Assembly: GCA_032622095.1 (NCBI GenBank)
Contig: CP136066.1
Location: 91,719,319-91,783,318, forward strand
Source: Siphonodentalium dalli
Taxonomy: Eukaryota > Mollusca > Scaphopoda > Gadilida > Siphonodentaliidae
DNA length: 64,000 bases
Direction: 5' to 3'
Shown: piece by piece, positions 13,601-28,600 of the stretch
Layout of the letters: each line of letters opens with the position of its first letter
Position numbering within the stretch: the stretch's first letter is position 1
Program-made: the position numbers and the translations under genes
The notes under the pieces: generated by a model
The model's database searches: none
Told to the model about the DNA's origin: nothing
What the model saw: the letters and a program-made list of their open reading frames with translations, nothing else

Positions 13601-16600
13601 CATATATATGTGATTCTGGCATCATATAACTTGTTAACCCTTCCATAACTGGAGCTTCCTGAAATTTTGTGAAAACCCTGTGCCAATGCATTCTCTTATA
13701 TATGCAAGTCTCCCGTAGGGATCTTCGCATATATAAGAGAATGCACTGGCTTACAAGATCAAGTTATATTTTGTTAGCCCAATGCATTCTCTTATATATG
13801 CGAGGCACCCATATATAAGAGAATGCATTGACACAGGGTTTTCACAAAAATTCAGGAAGCTCCAGTCAATGAAGGGTTAAAAGTAATGACTTACAGAATA
13901 TCATCTGATAATAATGCTGTTCTTCTTAGAATCTTTTGCAATCATATATAGGCATCAGAAGTAATGCTCTAAATAATTGACTTCTTAACCACATAAGAAT
14001 TATGGGTAATTTTTCAGGATTTAGTCGGAAATATGGCTTGTTGCCATTCATCGGAAAGCTCTGCCATTCATCGGTGAGAGCTTTCCGATGAATGGCAACA
14101 AGCCATATTTCCGACTAAATCCTAAAAAATTACCCATAATTCTGATGTGGTTAAGGAGTCCATTATTTAGAGCATTACTGTAGAACCCTAAATTAGCCAA
14201 TCGATTATTTTTATTTCAGGGCGTTTGTCACTTTCAAAAGGAAGTCGAGTAAAATGCCTATGGAGACAGAATCATCAGTACATCCGGGTGTATATCTTGC
14301 TCTCAAAATGAGGTAAAATATTATTATAATGCTCTGATCACACCTAAAATTGTGTTCCCCTAATGCTGCAGTTGTCATGCCTTAGGGTGGTGGTATCTAA
14401 CTGCATTTGAGCATTTTTGAACCAAAGGTAGCCATGTTAAAGATGCATAATACGATTTGACTATTTCTTTGCCTTCCATGATAAAAAATATTTGATTCGC
14501 ATCGAGGAACCCACCTATCAAACCTCAGAGTGATCAGATATTGATTTTTGGAATTTGTAATTTCTCGAGATAATGTTTTTGCCGGCCTGGAAAATATTCT
14601 TCAAGCCGACAGTCTCGGACCAATTTGCGGATAAAGATGGATAACTCTAAAATCAAGTGGCTTTGGGTGTTGGATATTTGACAAACCGGCCAAATTTTGT
14701 TGAACAAAATGTTGATAATTAAAATGTTTTGGCCAATTTTATACTATAGTTGACTGTGGTTAGCATTATTTTGGGGCAGTTAATTGATTCTGATAACTGA
14801 ATCGGCATTTAAAAAAAATGTTGTTGTTGGAATCTGGTGATACGGGGACCATCGAATCGGATTGAGTACCTTTAACTCTCTGGTGGTACACTCACAATTT
14901 CGCTTGTCATGCTGCCTTACCTCACAATGTTATCCCTCTTCGGCATAGGCTCGCTGTGTACTGTAAATCAGCTCTAATCTTCAATAATAACGAGGCGTGC
15001 TATAGCTCTTGCATTCGTCTAGTCATTCTTTCAAATTTCTTCATCACAGAAATTTGATATTCTCATCCTTGAATCTATTAAATTTGATACCAAACAATAC
15101 CTGTTTTTCATCAGGCTTAAATCACAATTATGGTAGTTACAGTATCATTGGGCTTTTAGAACATCAAATGTTTTTGATTGAAAATCTGTTTAAAAACACT
15201 TTGAAGGGAAATATGTGTGTAATACCAGATGTTTCTTCTGTGGTTTTGGGAAATAAGGAGAGTGTCAAATTTTTGTCGGTGCAAGTCTTTCCTTAAGAGC
15301 ATTTTTATAAAAATGTTCTTTTCAGGTATTTGAGGTTAAATCTGGAGTTGAGACTGTACTCGCAAGAAGAAGTTAGGGAGATGAGAGAAAAGTTACAGAG
15401 TGCCAAACGAAATGCTACCAAAGATGATATGAGTCTGAGTACTAATAGGCGAGTACCATTTGTTTAGTCAAAACAGCCAAAGCTGTGTATATGAATACCC
15501 CGAAGAGAGCCAGCTACCAGGCTCTAGAAAAAATAAATGGTGCCATGCATTTAAGTTGTGGACAAATCAGTTTCTTGAAAAATTAGGGCTTGTACGTAGT
15601 CTGGTATCCTGGCAGGGTTGGCACTGGACGAAAATTTTCTCTTGCCAAATGAAATTATTTTTTGCCAGATTAAAAAAATATTTGCCAAATTTAATTGCGC
15701 TTTTATTTGGGGAAATTATCGTGTTTTTATGTTTGTTAAAAACTAAACAGACACAGGTAAAATGAGCTACTAGAAAAGCAAGTTAGTATTGTTAATAAAT
15801 ATCAAGGTAGAAATAGATATTTAAGCGACACCTGCCTTGAATCTACATTTAATGTTGCTACAGTCATCAAGCATACATATTATTTCGTCTTGTATTACTG
15901 CTGAAATCAACGAGCCATAAATTAATTCATCGTCATTCACAATCGGCTGATTAACTTATTGTCTTATACTCGCTGGTAATATAATGCTGACATTATAAAT
16001 ATGTGCTATATAATGTCGCCATTAATATGCATTGTTACAATGACTACATGTGTCCATAATCCAAACGGACAAAGTGGGGATTAACTGTCAAAACAAATAA
16101 ATAATTACCTTTTGTGGTATCTACATTGAAATCATGTTACAATTTTTTCCGACTCACATTTTTACCACGGTCGATTAGCTGTTTGATGAAAGTTTGATTA
16201 TGACCGAAAGATGGGATTACCATTTTTTGAAAACTAAAGAAGATTACATATAACTGTCGACATAACACTACTGACTGTGCTACATGTAAATTGATATATT
16301 TCTTGTTTTGGTGCCCCATTGTATTGTCTGTAATGTGGCACACGTAACGAATAACCCACGTTCGATGATGTTTTATGACTAGATAGTTCACATCCCATAA
16401 ATAAAAACTCACTTGCCAAAATTTTTGCCAAATGAAAATATTTTTTGCCATTGGCAAATTTGGCAAGCGGCAGCGCGAACTCTATATCCTGGAAACTTCA
16501 GAACTTTATCTATATTAACCCTTGATAAGCAGTGATCGCTTGACGAAACTTACCTATCTTATAATGATCCCAGTGGAGTTTCAGGGCGGTTACGCCCCTT

Positions 16601-19600
16601 TTTGGACTTAGAAAATTGTTCGTACGAACGTTTCAACTCATAACTTTGGTTTCGCTAACTCAATTCAGTTGATCTTTGGTATGCTAATAGACCAGCCGGG
16701 GGGACAAGATTTCCCCATAACTGCGGTTTCGTCCGCCCATTTTTTTCCAGAGTTACGCCCCTTTTTGGACTTAGAAAATTCAGTTTTCTGTGGCATACGA
16801 ACGTTTCAACTCATAACTTTGGTTTTGCTAATTCAATTCAGTTGATCTTTGGTATGCCAATAGACCAGCCGGGGGGGACAAGATTTCCCCATAGCCGTGG
16901 TTTCGTCCGCCCATTTTTTCCAGAGTTACGCCCCTTTTTGGACTTAGAAAATTCAGGTTTTCTGCTACTTTTCCAGATGATAACTTGATTTTGGATTGTT
17001 TACTCATGAATAACATAACTTTACAAAGTGCCATTTAATAAGTATTTGCACAAAAATAAGAAAAATCCTCTCTGATTGTACAGTCGGGGGCGTTACCTCC
17101 GCCCAGCGGTGCACTTGTTACCTCTTGGATTCATGACACAGCCTTCAAACAGAAAATTGTGTATAATGCTATTGATAACACATTATTAGATGGAATAGTT
17201 TTTACAAGCAGCCACCCTTATAATAAAAGTACATACTTGAAAGCCTGTACCGTGATCCTTCAATCAAATTTATAAGGCCATCCAAAATAAAATATTTGAT
17301 TCTTGGGCACCACCGCATTGATTTTTTTGTCCTGCATTGATAATTTTTGTGGACTTTCATAGAAAACCAGCAAAATTTGGAATTCAAATGGTAGGAAAAC
17401 ACAAGAGAAACCTACAGAGATGCGATACCCTGCCAAAATCCTGAACAAAATGGAAAATAGATCTATCATTTGAAGATGAAATGTCATGGTCATCAGCGAG
17501 AAATTCCAGAGTAGTTTTACTTTCTAATTGCGGCGTGTTCCAGTGGCAAAACAAAATGAAATGTGCCAGGAAAGCTGTTCAAGAGTTGATATATGGCTGT
17601 TACATCTGTCGTTGGAGGTGGAAACTAATACAATTTCCAAAAAAGGAACATTTTTCCATTATTTCTGCAAGAGAAAGTTACTGCGGGAAGCTTCACTTCA
17701 TTCACTTCTGTTATTTCTTTGCTTTGTTCTGTTTTACCTGGTTTCAAATTCTGCAAAATAAGAACAACTTCTTTTTCATATCGATGAAGAAAACATACTG
17801 CTTTCGGTCGAGATGTCATACAAAAATATAAATTAAGAACATGGTCAGTGGTTTCTGTGATAGATATTCTGACACTGGGCCAAATGGCCAACCAAATATT
17901 CACCAGGGAGTTGGCCATTACATTACATATTTCTATTTATTTCCTTATGCAGGATTGTAGTAGTCATTCATCACTGTGATTGGAATAAAAAAACAAATCC
18001 TCCCTCGTGCACTGATCTGAAGAAAAAAAAAAATTACCTGAGACACAATTAAAATTTATTTTGAATGGCCTAAGCATTGATTTATATGAAAACATGAAAA
18101 TTATTGAAGTGTCATTCCTGTAAAAATCCATTGGAACCAACGATTGGGGGAGTTGTTATATATTTCTGCAGTTCTGATTAACTGGTTCAGTGCTGGAAGC
18201 TAGAGATGGGCGGTACTCGGTATTTACCGTGCGGTATCGGTATCAGCGTAATACCGATTTACCGTACCGAATCAAAACTAAACATACCGACTTTTCGGTA
18301 TTGAAATTATTCATGTGTTGCCAACTTGTGTGTCTTCGTATTGAGTAAAGTTTCTCAGTAAACAGTTTTGATTTGGTACTTTAATTAAAATTAATCTCAG
18401 AATTATACAAATCCATCAGACCATCACAAAGAACCCGACTGGTAAAAAGCAGCCACTTGATAAGAACTCAGCTGACCGTGTCGGTGACCTGTTATCAGTT
18501 TGACAGACATTGAGCGAGCAAAAGGAATACACACTCACAGATGGTTGACCTAGTTACGGGCCTAACAATCAATGCAGTTGTTAGAATAGATACACAGTGT
18601 ATCAAAGAAGCTGTGATGTAACGTATTGTTACATTGTAACGTCGTCAATGACACACTGCCTGTCACTGTGTAATGCCCAGGCGGTGGCAGTCCGTATAGC
18701 ACGTGGCTTTGGCGACTTCAAAGACACCACAATGCAAGCGGCATTAACAGAAATAAGGTCCGATTTCATTTGTACAGTGAATCATAATCTACTTTCACTT
18801 TCTAAAAATAGAACAGATCCATCAATTGATTAAATTCTAAGATTTATTTCGCGTTGCGGCTATTTATAGGGAGTTGTGAATTGTGCTCACTGATTACTAC
18901 TCACAATTCTATTCACTCGCGAAAATGTTACGAAATTGACACGTTAGATATTGTAGCCATGCAATGATGCAATCTCTTATTCTTTTCAAAAGGGATGCGA
19001 CGGCGTGCTTGTAAATCATCAAACAGATGTGTGAATATCACTTAATTGAATAATTGTGTAGGTCATTGTGTTGCCTCATTTAGCTGTTGTCACGAATGTA
19101 GTAAATCCGTGGGCATATATACATGCATATTGTTCAGTTAAAAACTTGAATTACCGCAATTTACCGGGAATATCTGCTCTGGTTTTGTAATTTAATAGCA
19201 ATACCGATTACCGTACCGATACCGCGGTAAATCGACGAAAATTTACCGATACCGATACCGAGCTTGAAATTTCAATACCGCCCATCTCTACTGGAAGCCC
19301 ATATTTGGACCCTACGTAAGAGTGCTGGAAGCCCAGATCTGGGCTTTGGCAGCATCACTGTATTGTTTGTTTAGTTTAATCATTTAAATCATGTTTGTCA
19401 GGTAATATTTTTGAAATATTGTTACATATATAATTAAATTGGGGCATTTTGAAGTTTGAATGGATGCTGACCGATAAAATTGTCAGAAAGGGTAGTTTTA
19501 TTGCGAAAAGTTAGAGGAAACTGACAAATTGTTTTGCCCAATGGCGTCTGACAACCAGGCTCATAACCATAACCTAATTTGACAACCAGGCTCATAACCT

Positions 19601-22600
19601 TAACCTAATCAGACATCCAGGCTCATATCCATACCCTACCATAATCTGATAACCAAACTCATAACCATATCCTAATGTGACAACCAGATTCATAACCATA
19701 ACCCAATCTGACATCCAGGCTCATAACCATTATCTAATCCGACAACCAGGCTCATAAAGATAACCTAAGCTGACAACCAGGCTCATAACGATAACCTAAG
19801 CTGACAACCAGGCTCATAACCATAAGCTAATGAGATATCCAGGCTCATAACCCTACCCTAATCAGAAAACCCGAGTCCTAACCATATCCTAATCAGACAA
19901 CCAGGCTCAATATAATATTCTATAAATCTGAAATGTATATATGTGTGGGGTTCAAAATTGAGAAAAAAAGAGTGCAAACGTAGTAAATTACATACTCCAA
20001 GCATAAATTTAAATGATTTTCTGTCTATTGAAATAAATAAATGCATTTCATTATGTGTACGTGGGATATTTAGCAGCGAACAAGTTAAAATCATACTCAG
20101 GCGCTGCAGGTACTGAGTGTGACAAAATTTGGTAGGGGTTCCATTACTACAAGCAGGAATTACGTAATTGCCAGTCAATCGCAATATCATCAGTAAAGCG
20201 ATGTAACCAATCAGGTAATAGTCGCTTGGAATACCCAAGACTAGGGTAATTCCTTCAGCCAGCATGATTCCAGTAAACCCCGCCAATTAGCTAAAAACAG
20301 AGTAAGAATTTATTGATTATAATAATGTGATACATTGATAGAAAGAGCTCTAAGAGCTCTAAGAGCTCTTTCCATCAATGTATCACATTATTATAATCAA
20401 TAAATTTTAAAAATGATCAAGGAAATATGGGTTGATACAAAAATCGGACTTGGCACTGAAAGGGTTAAACACTGGTTGAAAGGCGTATACAGAGTTCAGA
20501 TTTGACCAATATTACTACTATTATCAAGAATTCCAACATTTAGTACTGATCAATCTGATGTACATTTCACTTTTGGATTTGGCTTAATAGGAATTGAAAT
20601 AGAATAAGAAGCCATGTTTTTCTTTTGCGAAAACGAAATGAAACAGAAAGTACATTATGTCGAACAAAGCTATTTTAAAGAAAAATGTGGGTGGTGACGT
20701 CATAGTGCAGGTGTTGTCTGTGGAAGTTATTTATAGCAATGGTAATACGACAAATAGCGGATTTCATCAGACTCAGTACCTGAAGCGTCTGGTTTTAATC
20801 AGAACTGATATTTCTGTGTTTGTATTCTTTTCAGATTGAAACAGGTGACGTCTGGTGATAATCAAGATGACAGATTTAAGCAGGTGCCTCTGCCGGATCA
20901 CAACCAGACTGTTATTAGCATAGCCATCACAGATGTAAGTACTATTGACTAGGCAGTAGAATAGATAGCTATGATAGAATGTATCAGACCTCAAAATATC
21001 GTGCTGGACATATGCAGAATGAGGTCCCCAAATGGTGAATTTAGTGACTCTACCCCTCAAAGTGGGCTAACATCACTAAATTCACCCTCTGTGGACCTCA
21101 TTATGCTTATGCCCCATCTTCTCTGGATATTATCTTTATTATCAAATTAACAAGTTTTATTTTAGTTTCTTTATAATCTTCTTTAGAATGTTTCTTTTTC
21201 TTTATTAGTTCAGTTTCTCTATATCCCCAAATTGGCAGATGACCCAATGCACTATCAAGGAGCCCATTGGGTGCACATCACCATCTGGGAACTTAAATCT
21301 GTGTCTAGGTTTCCTATAGCAGATGAGGCCATGCAGTATGAGGTCCCCAAGAGGGTGAATTTAGTGATGCTAACCTATTGTGCAGGGTAGCGTCACTAAA
21401 TTCACCCTCTGAGGACCTTATTCTACAAATGACCAGCACCCTATTTTGAGGCCTGGATTGTTTATAAGCACTAGCACAGTATGACTTGACCATTGTGGTG
21501 TGATTTGTGTGAATGAATTCTCATTTCTTATCAAAAGTGTTATTTTATGAGATGTTTGTTGCCTGTACTTCACATGGTTTCAAGTTGATGAGTATTATGC
21601 ATTCAAAATGGCCCAGGCAGTGCAAATATGATCAGAAATGAGGAAAAAGGTAATAAATAGAGGATCTCACATGAGTTTCTATTTTATACGGAATTTACCA
21701 ACCGAGTTCACTAAATTCGATTTGAGCTGAGGTTTACCGAAGCTCAAATAGAATTTAGTGGACGAGGTTGATAAATTACGTATAAAATAGAACGAGTTTG
21801 AGATACTTTTTATCACATGGTCATATAATCGCTTAAATTTTATCGAAAACAACAATAATTAACAGACAGAGAACTTGGTCCCAAAGAGCAGCGTGACGTC
21901 ATTGCACGCGACGATATTACACGTGTCTATTACGCTCGAATATTACATAGGAAAATAGTGCTAATCATGTGATAAACTAGGATAATGATATATTACATAG
22001 TATTTTGGCAGCTACAAGCATATGCAAAACCTTTTTTCAAAGAAACTGATACCTCACTTGTGTCCAAACTCAGTTGTTTGCTCTAACATTCTGACCAAAG
22101 TTGTCAGTCAAATGTTTCCCTAGATGTATGGACTTGTGTAATCCATGGACCAGTGACTGGACACTTTGGTCAGAATGTTATAGAAAACTATTGAGTATTT
22201 CCAAACAAATAAGGTATAAACTTTTTTGAAAAATAAACTAGCATATGTTCATAACAGTCAAAATGCTATGTTTCTAATATATTATGTTTTTGTGCATTTG
22301 CACATTCTGAATGCATGGTACTCACCAACCTCGAAACCACGTGATTCCCCACCATCTACTTGTAAAGAAGCCGTGGAACATAATATTAAATCTGAACAAA
22401 ATATTAAACTCCTATTTTATATATTAATTGAGGTTAGCAAGGGACTTGTATATGTTATAACCTATATTGCCTACTGTTGGAACAAAGAAGCTCAAAAATA
22501 TAGAGAATACCTACAATTTTTGTTTGAATACCAAAATATCTCATGAGTGTCTGGAAAGAAATATCATATTTTCACGACCATGAGTGAAAACTCAATATTT

Positions 22601-25600
22601 CTCCCAGACATGAATGAGATGTTTCAGGTATTCAAACAAAAACTATAGGTGTTCTTTTCATTATATGCACCTTTAATATTAATACTTAAAGGTACTCAAT
22701 CCGATTAAGCACCCCATAATTACTATTTCTTTGGCTTCAGGGGTAAAAAATATTTGATTCGAGTCGAGGAACCCACCCATCAAAGCTCAGAGTGATCAGA
22801 TATTGATTTTTGAAGTTTGTTATTTCTCGAGATTTGTACTGATAATTGCCCCAGAAACACTTATTCAAACGGACGAAGATGGATAACTGTAAAATCAAGT
22901 GGTAATAATAATGCAATTTTGACCGAGACCATCCTTTTGATGGCATGTTTCTGGGCCACAAACAATAGAAATAACAAAACTTCAAAAATTGATATCTGAT
23001 CACTCTGAGTGTTGATGGGTAGGTTCCTCCACTCGAATCAAATATTTTGTTACCCCCGAAGCCAAAGAAATAGTAATTTATGAGGGTCTGATCGGATTGA
23101 GTACCTTTAAAGTTGCTAAATTATGCAGCATTTTCACTTTTAATAGCACAAGAAATTAAACAATACACGGAAAGCAACACCTGTTGACCCAAATTTCTGA
23201 CACTGATCAGCTTATATTTGGTAGCAAACCGCTTTCAAGTGATGATGTCATGACGTCATTCGGCAAGCTACATTAAAATAACAAAAAGCTACAATGAAAT
23301 AACAAAATTGTATTTCACTGTACATAGATACCTTCGACGATTTACGTTTTGGTAATTTACACTATTATATAGGCAAGCATATAATAACTAGTTATATATT
23401 AAAAGTTATCTGGTTGTGATAAATAGCATAATGCTTCATTGAATTTTATTTTGAGCATATCTGTACACTGCACAGTGTGAGTTGATACCAATTACAAGAC
23501 TCAGGTTTTTTTTTTAAACTGAACTCAAGTTAATTTGTTAGAAATCATCACTGGCATCCTAATATGGTCACTGTTGCTTTTATGACAGGGTCCGAACTGG
23601 CTCAAAGAATTTGGCAAATTTTGTCAATTTGTTGGCAATTTCTGAATTTTTTTTAAAGCTATTTTTCAGAAAATTTGGACAAATTGAAAATCCAAAATAT
23701 ATGATCACTGAGAAAACCGAAAATAAAAAAAAATCATAAATAAAAAAAAAAAATGAAAAGGAAATGGAGAGAAAAAAAACACACATCCGAAAACAAAATA
23801 ACTGAGAAGTTTCCAAAAGAGAAAATTGACACTTCCCATGTGCATTAGTTAGATTGGCAAATCTGTGAAATAGTCTAGGCGGAATGGTATACCAACAAAA
23901 GTTTCATGGATTTGCTTATTGTTTGGCGTGATGATATATTGAAAACATAAACCAGTAAAGTATTGTCAATTGATTAACCCTTTCAGTGCCAGATCCGATT
24001 TTTGTAACAACCCATATACCCTGTGCCAATGCATTCTCTTATATATGCGAGTCGACCATAGGTCGCCTCGCATATATAAGAGAATGCATTGGCCTAACAA
24101 TTTTTCATCATTTGTTATTATTTTTTACAATTTTTTACAATTTTAATATTTTTTTCTTATATTCTTTAACAGACTTATTTTGTAGGTTTAGTGCCAGGGA
24201 ATCTTACATTTTTCATGGGCATCAAAATTATTACTATGAATACTTGGTGATAGTTTTGAGTTATAACATGCCCCTAAGGTTTTAACCAGTTTGTTTTTAA
24301 ATTCGCTATAGCATGCTTAAGCATACCCAAAAAAAATTCAACCCAAAAAAATAAAAATAAAAAATAAATTTTATTTATTTATTTAAAAAAAAAATTTAGG
24401 GCCGATTTTACAAACCGTAAATTAGGGCCGATCAGATAGGCCCCTGGCACTGAAAGGGTTAAGGACGGACGTGGTAAATGCAGATTCTGGCAAATTGTTA
24501 TCCAAACATACACAACCAACTAATAATGAGTGTTAGATTTAAGAGAGCTCTGAATAATTATATTTTGAAATTTTGTAAAGACCCTGTGCCAATGCATTCT
24601 CTTGTATATGTAAGTCTCCCATAGGGAGCCTCGCATATATAAGAGAATACATTGGCCTAACAATAATTTATCTTGACCTTGTAAGCCAGTGCATTCTCAT
24701 ATATATGCTAAGCTTCCTCTGGGAGACTCACATATATAAGAGAATGGACTGGGACAGGATATTTTATGTTGCTGTGCTCCCGTCATGAAAGGGTTAATGA
24801 GTGAGATGAAAGAGAGATCTGAATAATTATATTCTGAGAGGTATTAAATCGCTGGCATAAACTTGAAACGAAGGTTTGGTCAAATAGAATTTTCTGTGGC
24901 CATTTTCTTTTAAAATATGGCCATTCAGGTCCATTGGCCAATTTGACCATCAACAACACGAACCCTGTTTTATGATATGTATAGAACTTCGTTCCATCAG
25001 GCTGTCACCTCTCTTTTACTTGCTCATTACAGATTCGAGAGTGTGGCCATTTCTGGGCCAGGTACGCTGAACAGCAATACAACGATAGTTTAGCATACAT
25101 TCAGCATTTACTCAATGAGAAAGGCGGCAGGAATCTAGCAGTAAGTATCTTTACTTAATTCCATCCTCAAGCTTGGATTTAGTGTCAGATATTTGCAGAA
25201 TGAGGTGAATTTAGTGATGATATCCTGCACAGTGGGCTAGCATCACAAAATTCACCCTCTGGAGGCCTCATTCTGCTTAGGTGTCATCTTCTGGGAAGTA
25301 TCTATAGTCTCAAATTAACATTGTTTTAGTTACTTTTTCCTTCTGTTGAGTTTCTATATCCCCTAATTTGCAGAAGATAAATTGCATAATTGAGGTGCCC
25401 AATAGGTGAACATCACCAACTTCAACTGGGCAACTTCACTATGGTCCTAGATCTCCCATAGCAGTTAAGGCATATACAGAATGAGCTTCCCAGAGGGTGA
25501 ATTTGTTGATGCTAACCCGTCATGCGGGATAGTATCATATATTTCAACCTCTGGGGTGACACTCTAAATCCAGACTTGTCCATCTTTGTCTCCAGGAGGT

Positions 25601-28600
25601 TTTCAGTGTGATGCTCTTGTTACAGTAATGCGCTAAGTAATCGACTCCTTAACCACAGCATAATTATGGGTAACTTTTCAGGATTTAGTCGGAAATATGG
25701 CTTATTGCCATTCATCGGAAAGCTCTCACTGAGATGAACATACAGTAATGCCCTATGGGATAACTACTCATCAATGATGCTTTAGTATAGAAAGGGATAA
25801 ATTGATCTCTCTGATTCTCTTTCCCTAGCCTGTGTCCGAAAGATACGCACCTGGAATGTGCGTAGCTGCTCCATATCATGATGGCCAGGAGACACAGTAC
25901 TATCGCGCCAGAATCGAGAAGTTATCTTACGAGTATGACAACATGACACGGAAACAGAGGAAACAAGCGGAGGTGTTCTTCGTCGACTTTGGGAATTCTT
26001 CTCAACAATTTAGAGAAAGTCTAAAGTTGCTTCCGCCGCAAGTTATTGATATACCATTCCAGGTATTAAATTAGCTCCAGACGACCCAATAAGTCTTTAA
26101 TAGCTAACAATCTTTGAGGCAATCTGTTTTGTTGATCCTTTAATGACAGGAGCAGCGCTCGTGCAGCAATAAAGGTCCTGTGTCAGTACATTCTCTTATA
26201 TATACAAGTCTCCCATAGGGAGCCTCGCATATATATAAGAGAATGCACTGGCTTAGATGTTCATGGTTAATATTGTTAGGCCAATGTAGTCTCTTATATT
26301 TATGTGAGATTCCCTATGGGAGAGTCGCATATATAAGAATGCGTTGGCACAGGGTTTTTGCCAAATTTCAAGAAGCTCCAGTCATTGAAGGGTTAAAGGA
26401 AACATAATTTTTAAACGCCCATTGGTTTGTCCATCCATTCTTATTTCATTTCTGGATGATAACTTCAGTTTTACAAAACTAAATGAATTGAAATTTGGTA
26501 TGTAGGCTCACTACCATAAAATACGGGTCAAGTTTGTTTTTAGGCACCAGTCGCCCATTTTTAGCTCAATGTTTGAGCCATTACCATCCTTCGTGCATGC
26601 ATCCGTCAATGATTTTCTTCGGTGCACCCTACAGGCTGAATCCCTCATCCGATCTTCACCAAACTACATATGCAGCTTCAGGGTGACCTATAGATGGGAG
26701 CTATCAAATATCTCCGAATTTCGATGAAAAACATGGCCGCCAGCAGCAATCTTGGATTTCAAATTTTAATCCATCGGCACACCCTACAGCCCGTATTTGT
26801 GGCTGGATCATTTTTAGCTCAAATTTACAAAGTAAAGTTTGAGATATTGCCATGGGTGAGTCTCTGTCATGCGTGCATCCATCAACAATTTCCTTCGGCA
26901 CACCTTACAGGCCGCATCCATCATCTGATTTTTACCAAACTTCATATTTAGCTTCAGGGTGACCTATAGATGAGAGCTATCTATTTTTTTCCGAATTTCT
27001 ATGAAAAACAATGTCACCAGCAGCCATCTTGGATTTCAAATTTGAATTCATCGGCACACCCTACAGCCAATATTTATGGCCTGATAATTTTTTTATTTTG
27101 TGATTATGATCACCTATAGATGGGAGCTATCAAATTTGAACGGTTTTTGATGATACAAATGGCCGCTGGCAGCCATCTAGGATTTTATTCTTTGCATGAC
27201 TAAATCCTTCGGCACACCCTACAGACCACATTCCTCATCCGATCATCACCACACTTCCAATATATCTTCGAGATGACCTCAAGATGGGAGCCTCTTATTT
27301 TGACTGAAATTTGTTGAAAAACATGGTTGCCAGCGGCCATCTTGGAATTTACTCTTTGTATGACTAAATCCTTTGGCACACACTACAGGCCACATCTCTC
27401 GTCCGATCGTCACCAAACTTCACATGAATCTTCAGGTGACCTTGAGAGCCTCCTATTTTGACCGAAATTTAAAAAAAAAACATGACTGCTAGCAGCCATC
27501 TTGGATTTCAAATTTGAATCCATCGGCACACATCGCAGCCCGCATTTATTGGAGAATTGATTTGAAAATTAACAGACATATTTAGAATCACCTCTGGATG
27601 GGAGCTATCAAATTTGAACAATTTTCCATGAATAAACCTAGATGGGAGCCTCCTAATTTGAAAATGGCCGCCAGCATCTTGGAATTAACTCTTTGTATGA
27701 CTAAATCCTTTGGCACACCCTACAGACCACCTCCCTGATCTTCACCAATCTTCATATGGATCTTCAGAGCGACCTCTAGTTTATCATTCTATTGGCTGCT
27801 CAGCAGAAAATTATGTATGCCTTCCCAAGTTGAGCTAGAGTGTCATTGACACTTGCATTACCAGAGTTGTTGAAATTTGGGCTCAATTTTTGTTTCTGGA
27901 TAATTCCGTTAAAATTAGTTAATATTAACTGAATGGAATGAAATTTGGTATGCAGATTTACAACCATAACATTAAGACTCCAATGATTCTGCCAATGTGA
28001 GTCACTACATATAACTTATATAAAACAGTGACATTGTTCTGCTAATTTTATTTCACTTAAAAACATTCCAGGCATTTGAGTGTTTCCTGTGTAACATCCG
28101 ACCATCGGCCATGAAATGTCCGGATGGGAAGTGGACCATGGAAACAAACAAGATTTTTGGGAATTACTGTGCTCAGTACTCAGATAGCCATCAGACATTG
28201 GCACAGGTAATAACAATAATACATGTAAATAATAATAATAAATAATAATACGTAGATAGAAACTCAAAAGGTGTGTGAATGGTGATTGTTATCACACAAG
28301 TTTGTTGTGACTTAATGTTACAAGGAGAGCTGTGAGCCTCGAGTTGTAATTTGTGGCATAAGAAACGAGTGCTATAATGTTAACCTCCTTCACAAACCTG
28401 TGTCATCCATTACATACCAACAGGCAATATTCTCTATTGTCAAATAATTGTTTGTGATTAGTTTCTTTGCTAGTTAGTCATCTACTGAACAAAACACGAG
28501 GTTGAATCCTCTAAGGTATGACATGTCGAATTCACATAGCGTAATTTATTTTTATGCTATGATGAATTAGTGTAATTAAATTATGCTTAAGCAAGCATAA

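Larger units (their letters stand above)
23586..24967. mobile_element. Family G hAT-type element with TSD, carrying two nested MITEs
   Basis: Starts CAGGGTCCGAAC and ends CACGAACCCTG, flanked by TTTTATGA at 23578-23585 and 24968-24975. TTTGGCAAA-rich ends as in other copies. Family E (23974-24462) and family B (~24570-24797) elements sit inside, so they inserted later. Confidence 0.93.

Noticed and set aside
19549-19912. Telomere-like CCCTAA/TAACCC text
   Set aside because: The text is part of a 31-bp minisatellite with a GACAACCAGGCTCAT core; there is no pure hexamer array.
19858-20286. 142-codon minus-strand open frame
   Set aside because: It begins in plain intron, ends in the 31-bp minisatellite, and shows no recognised domain or splice context.
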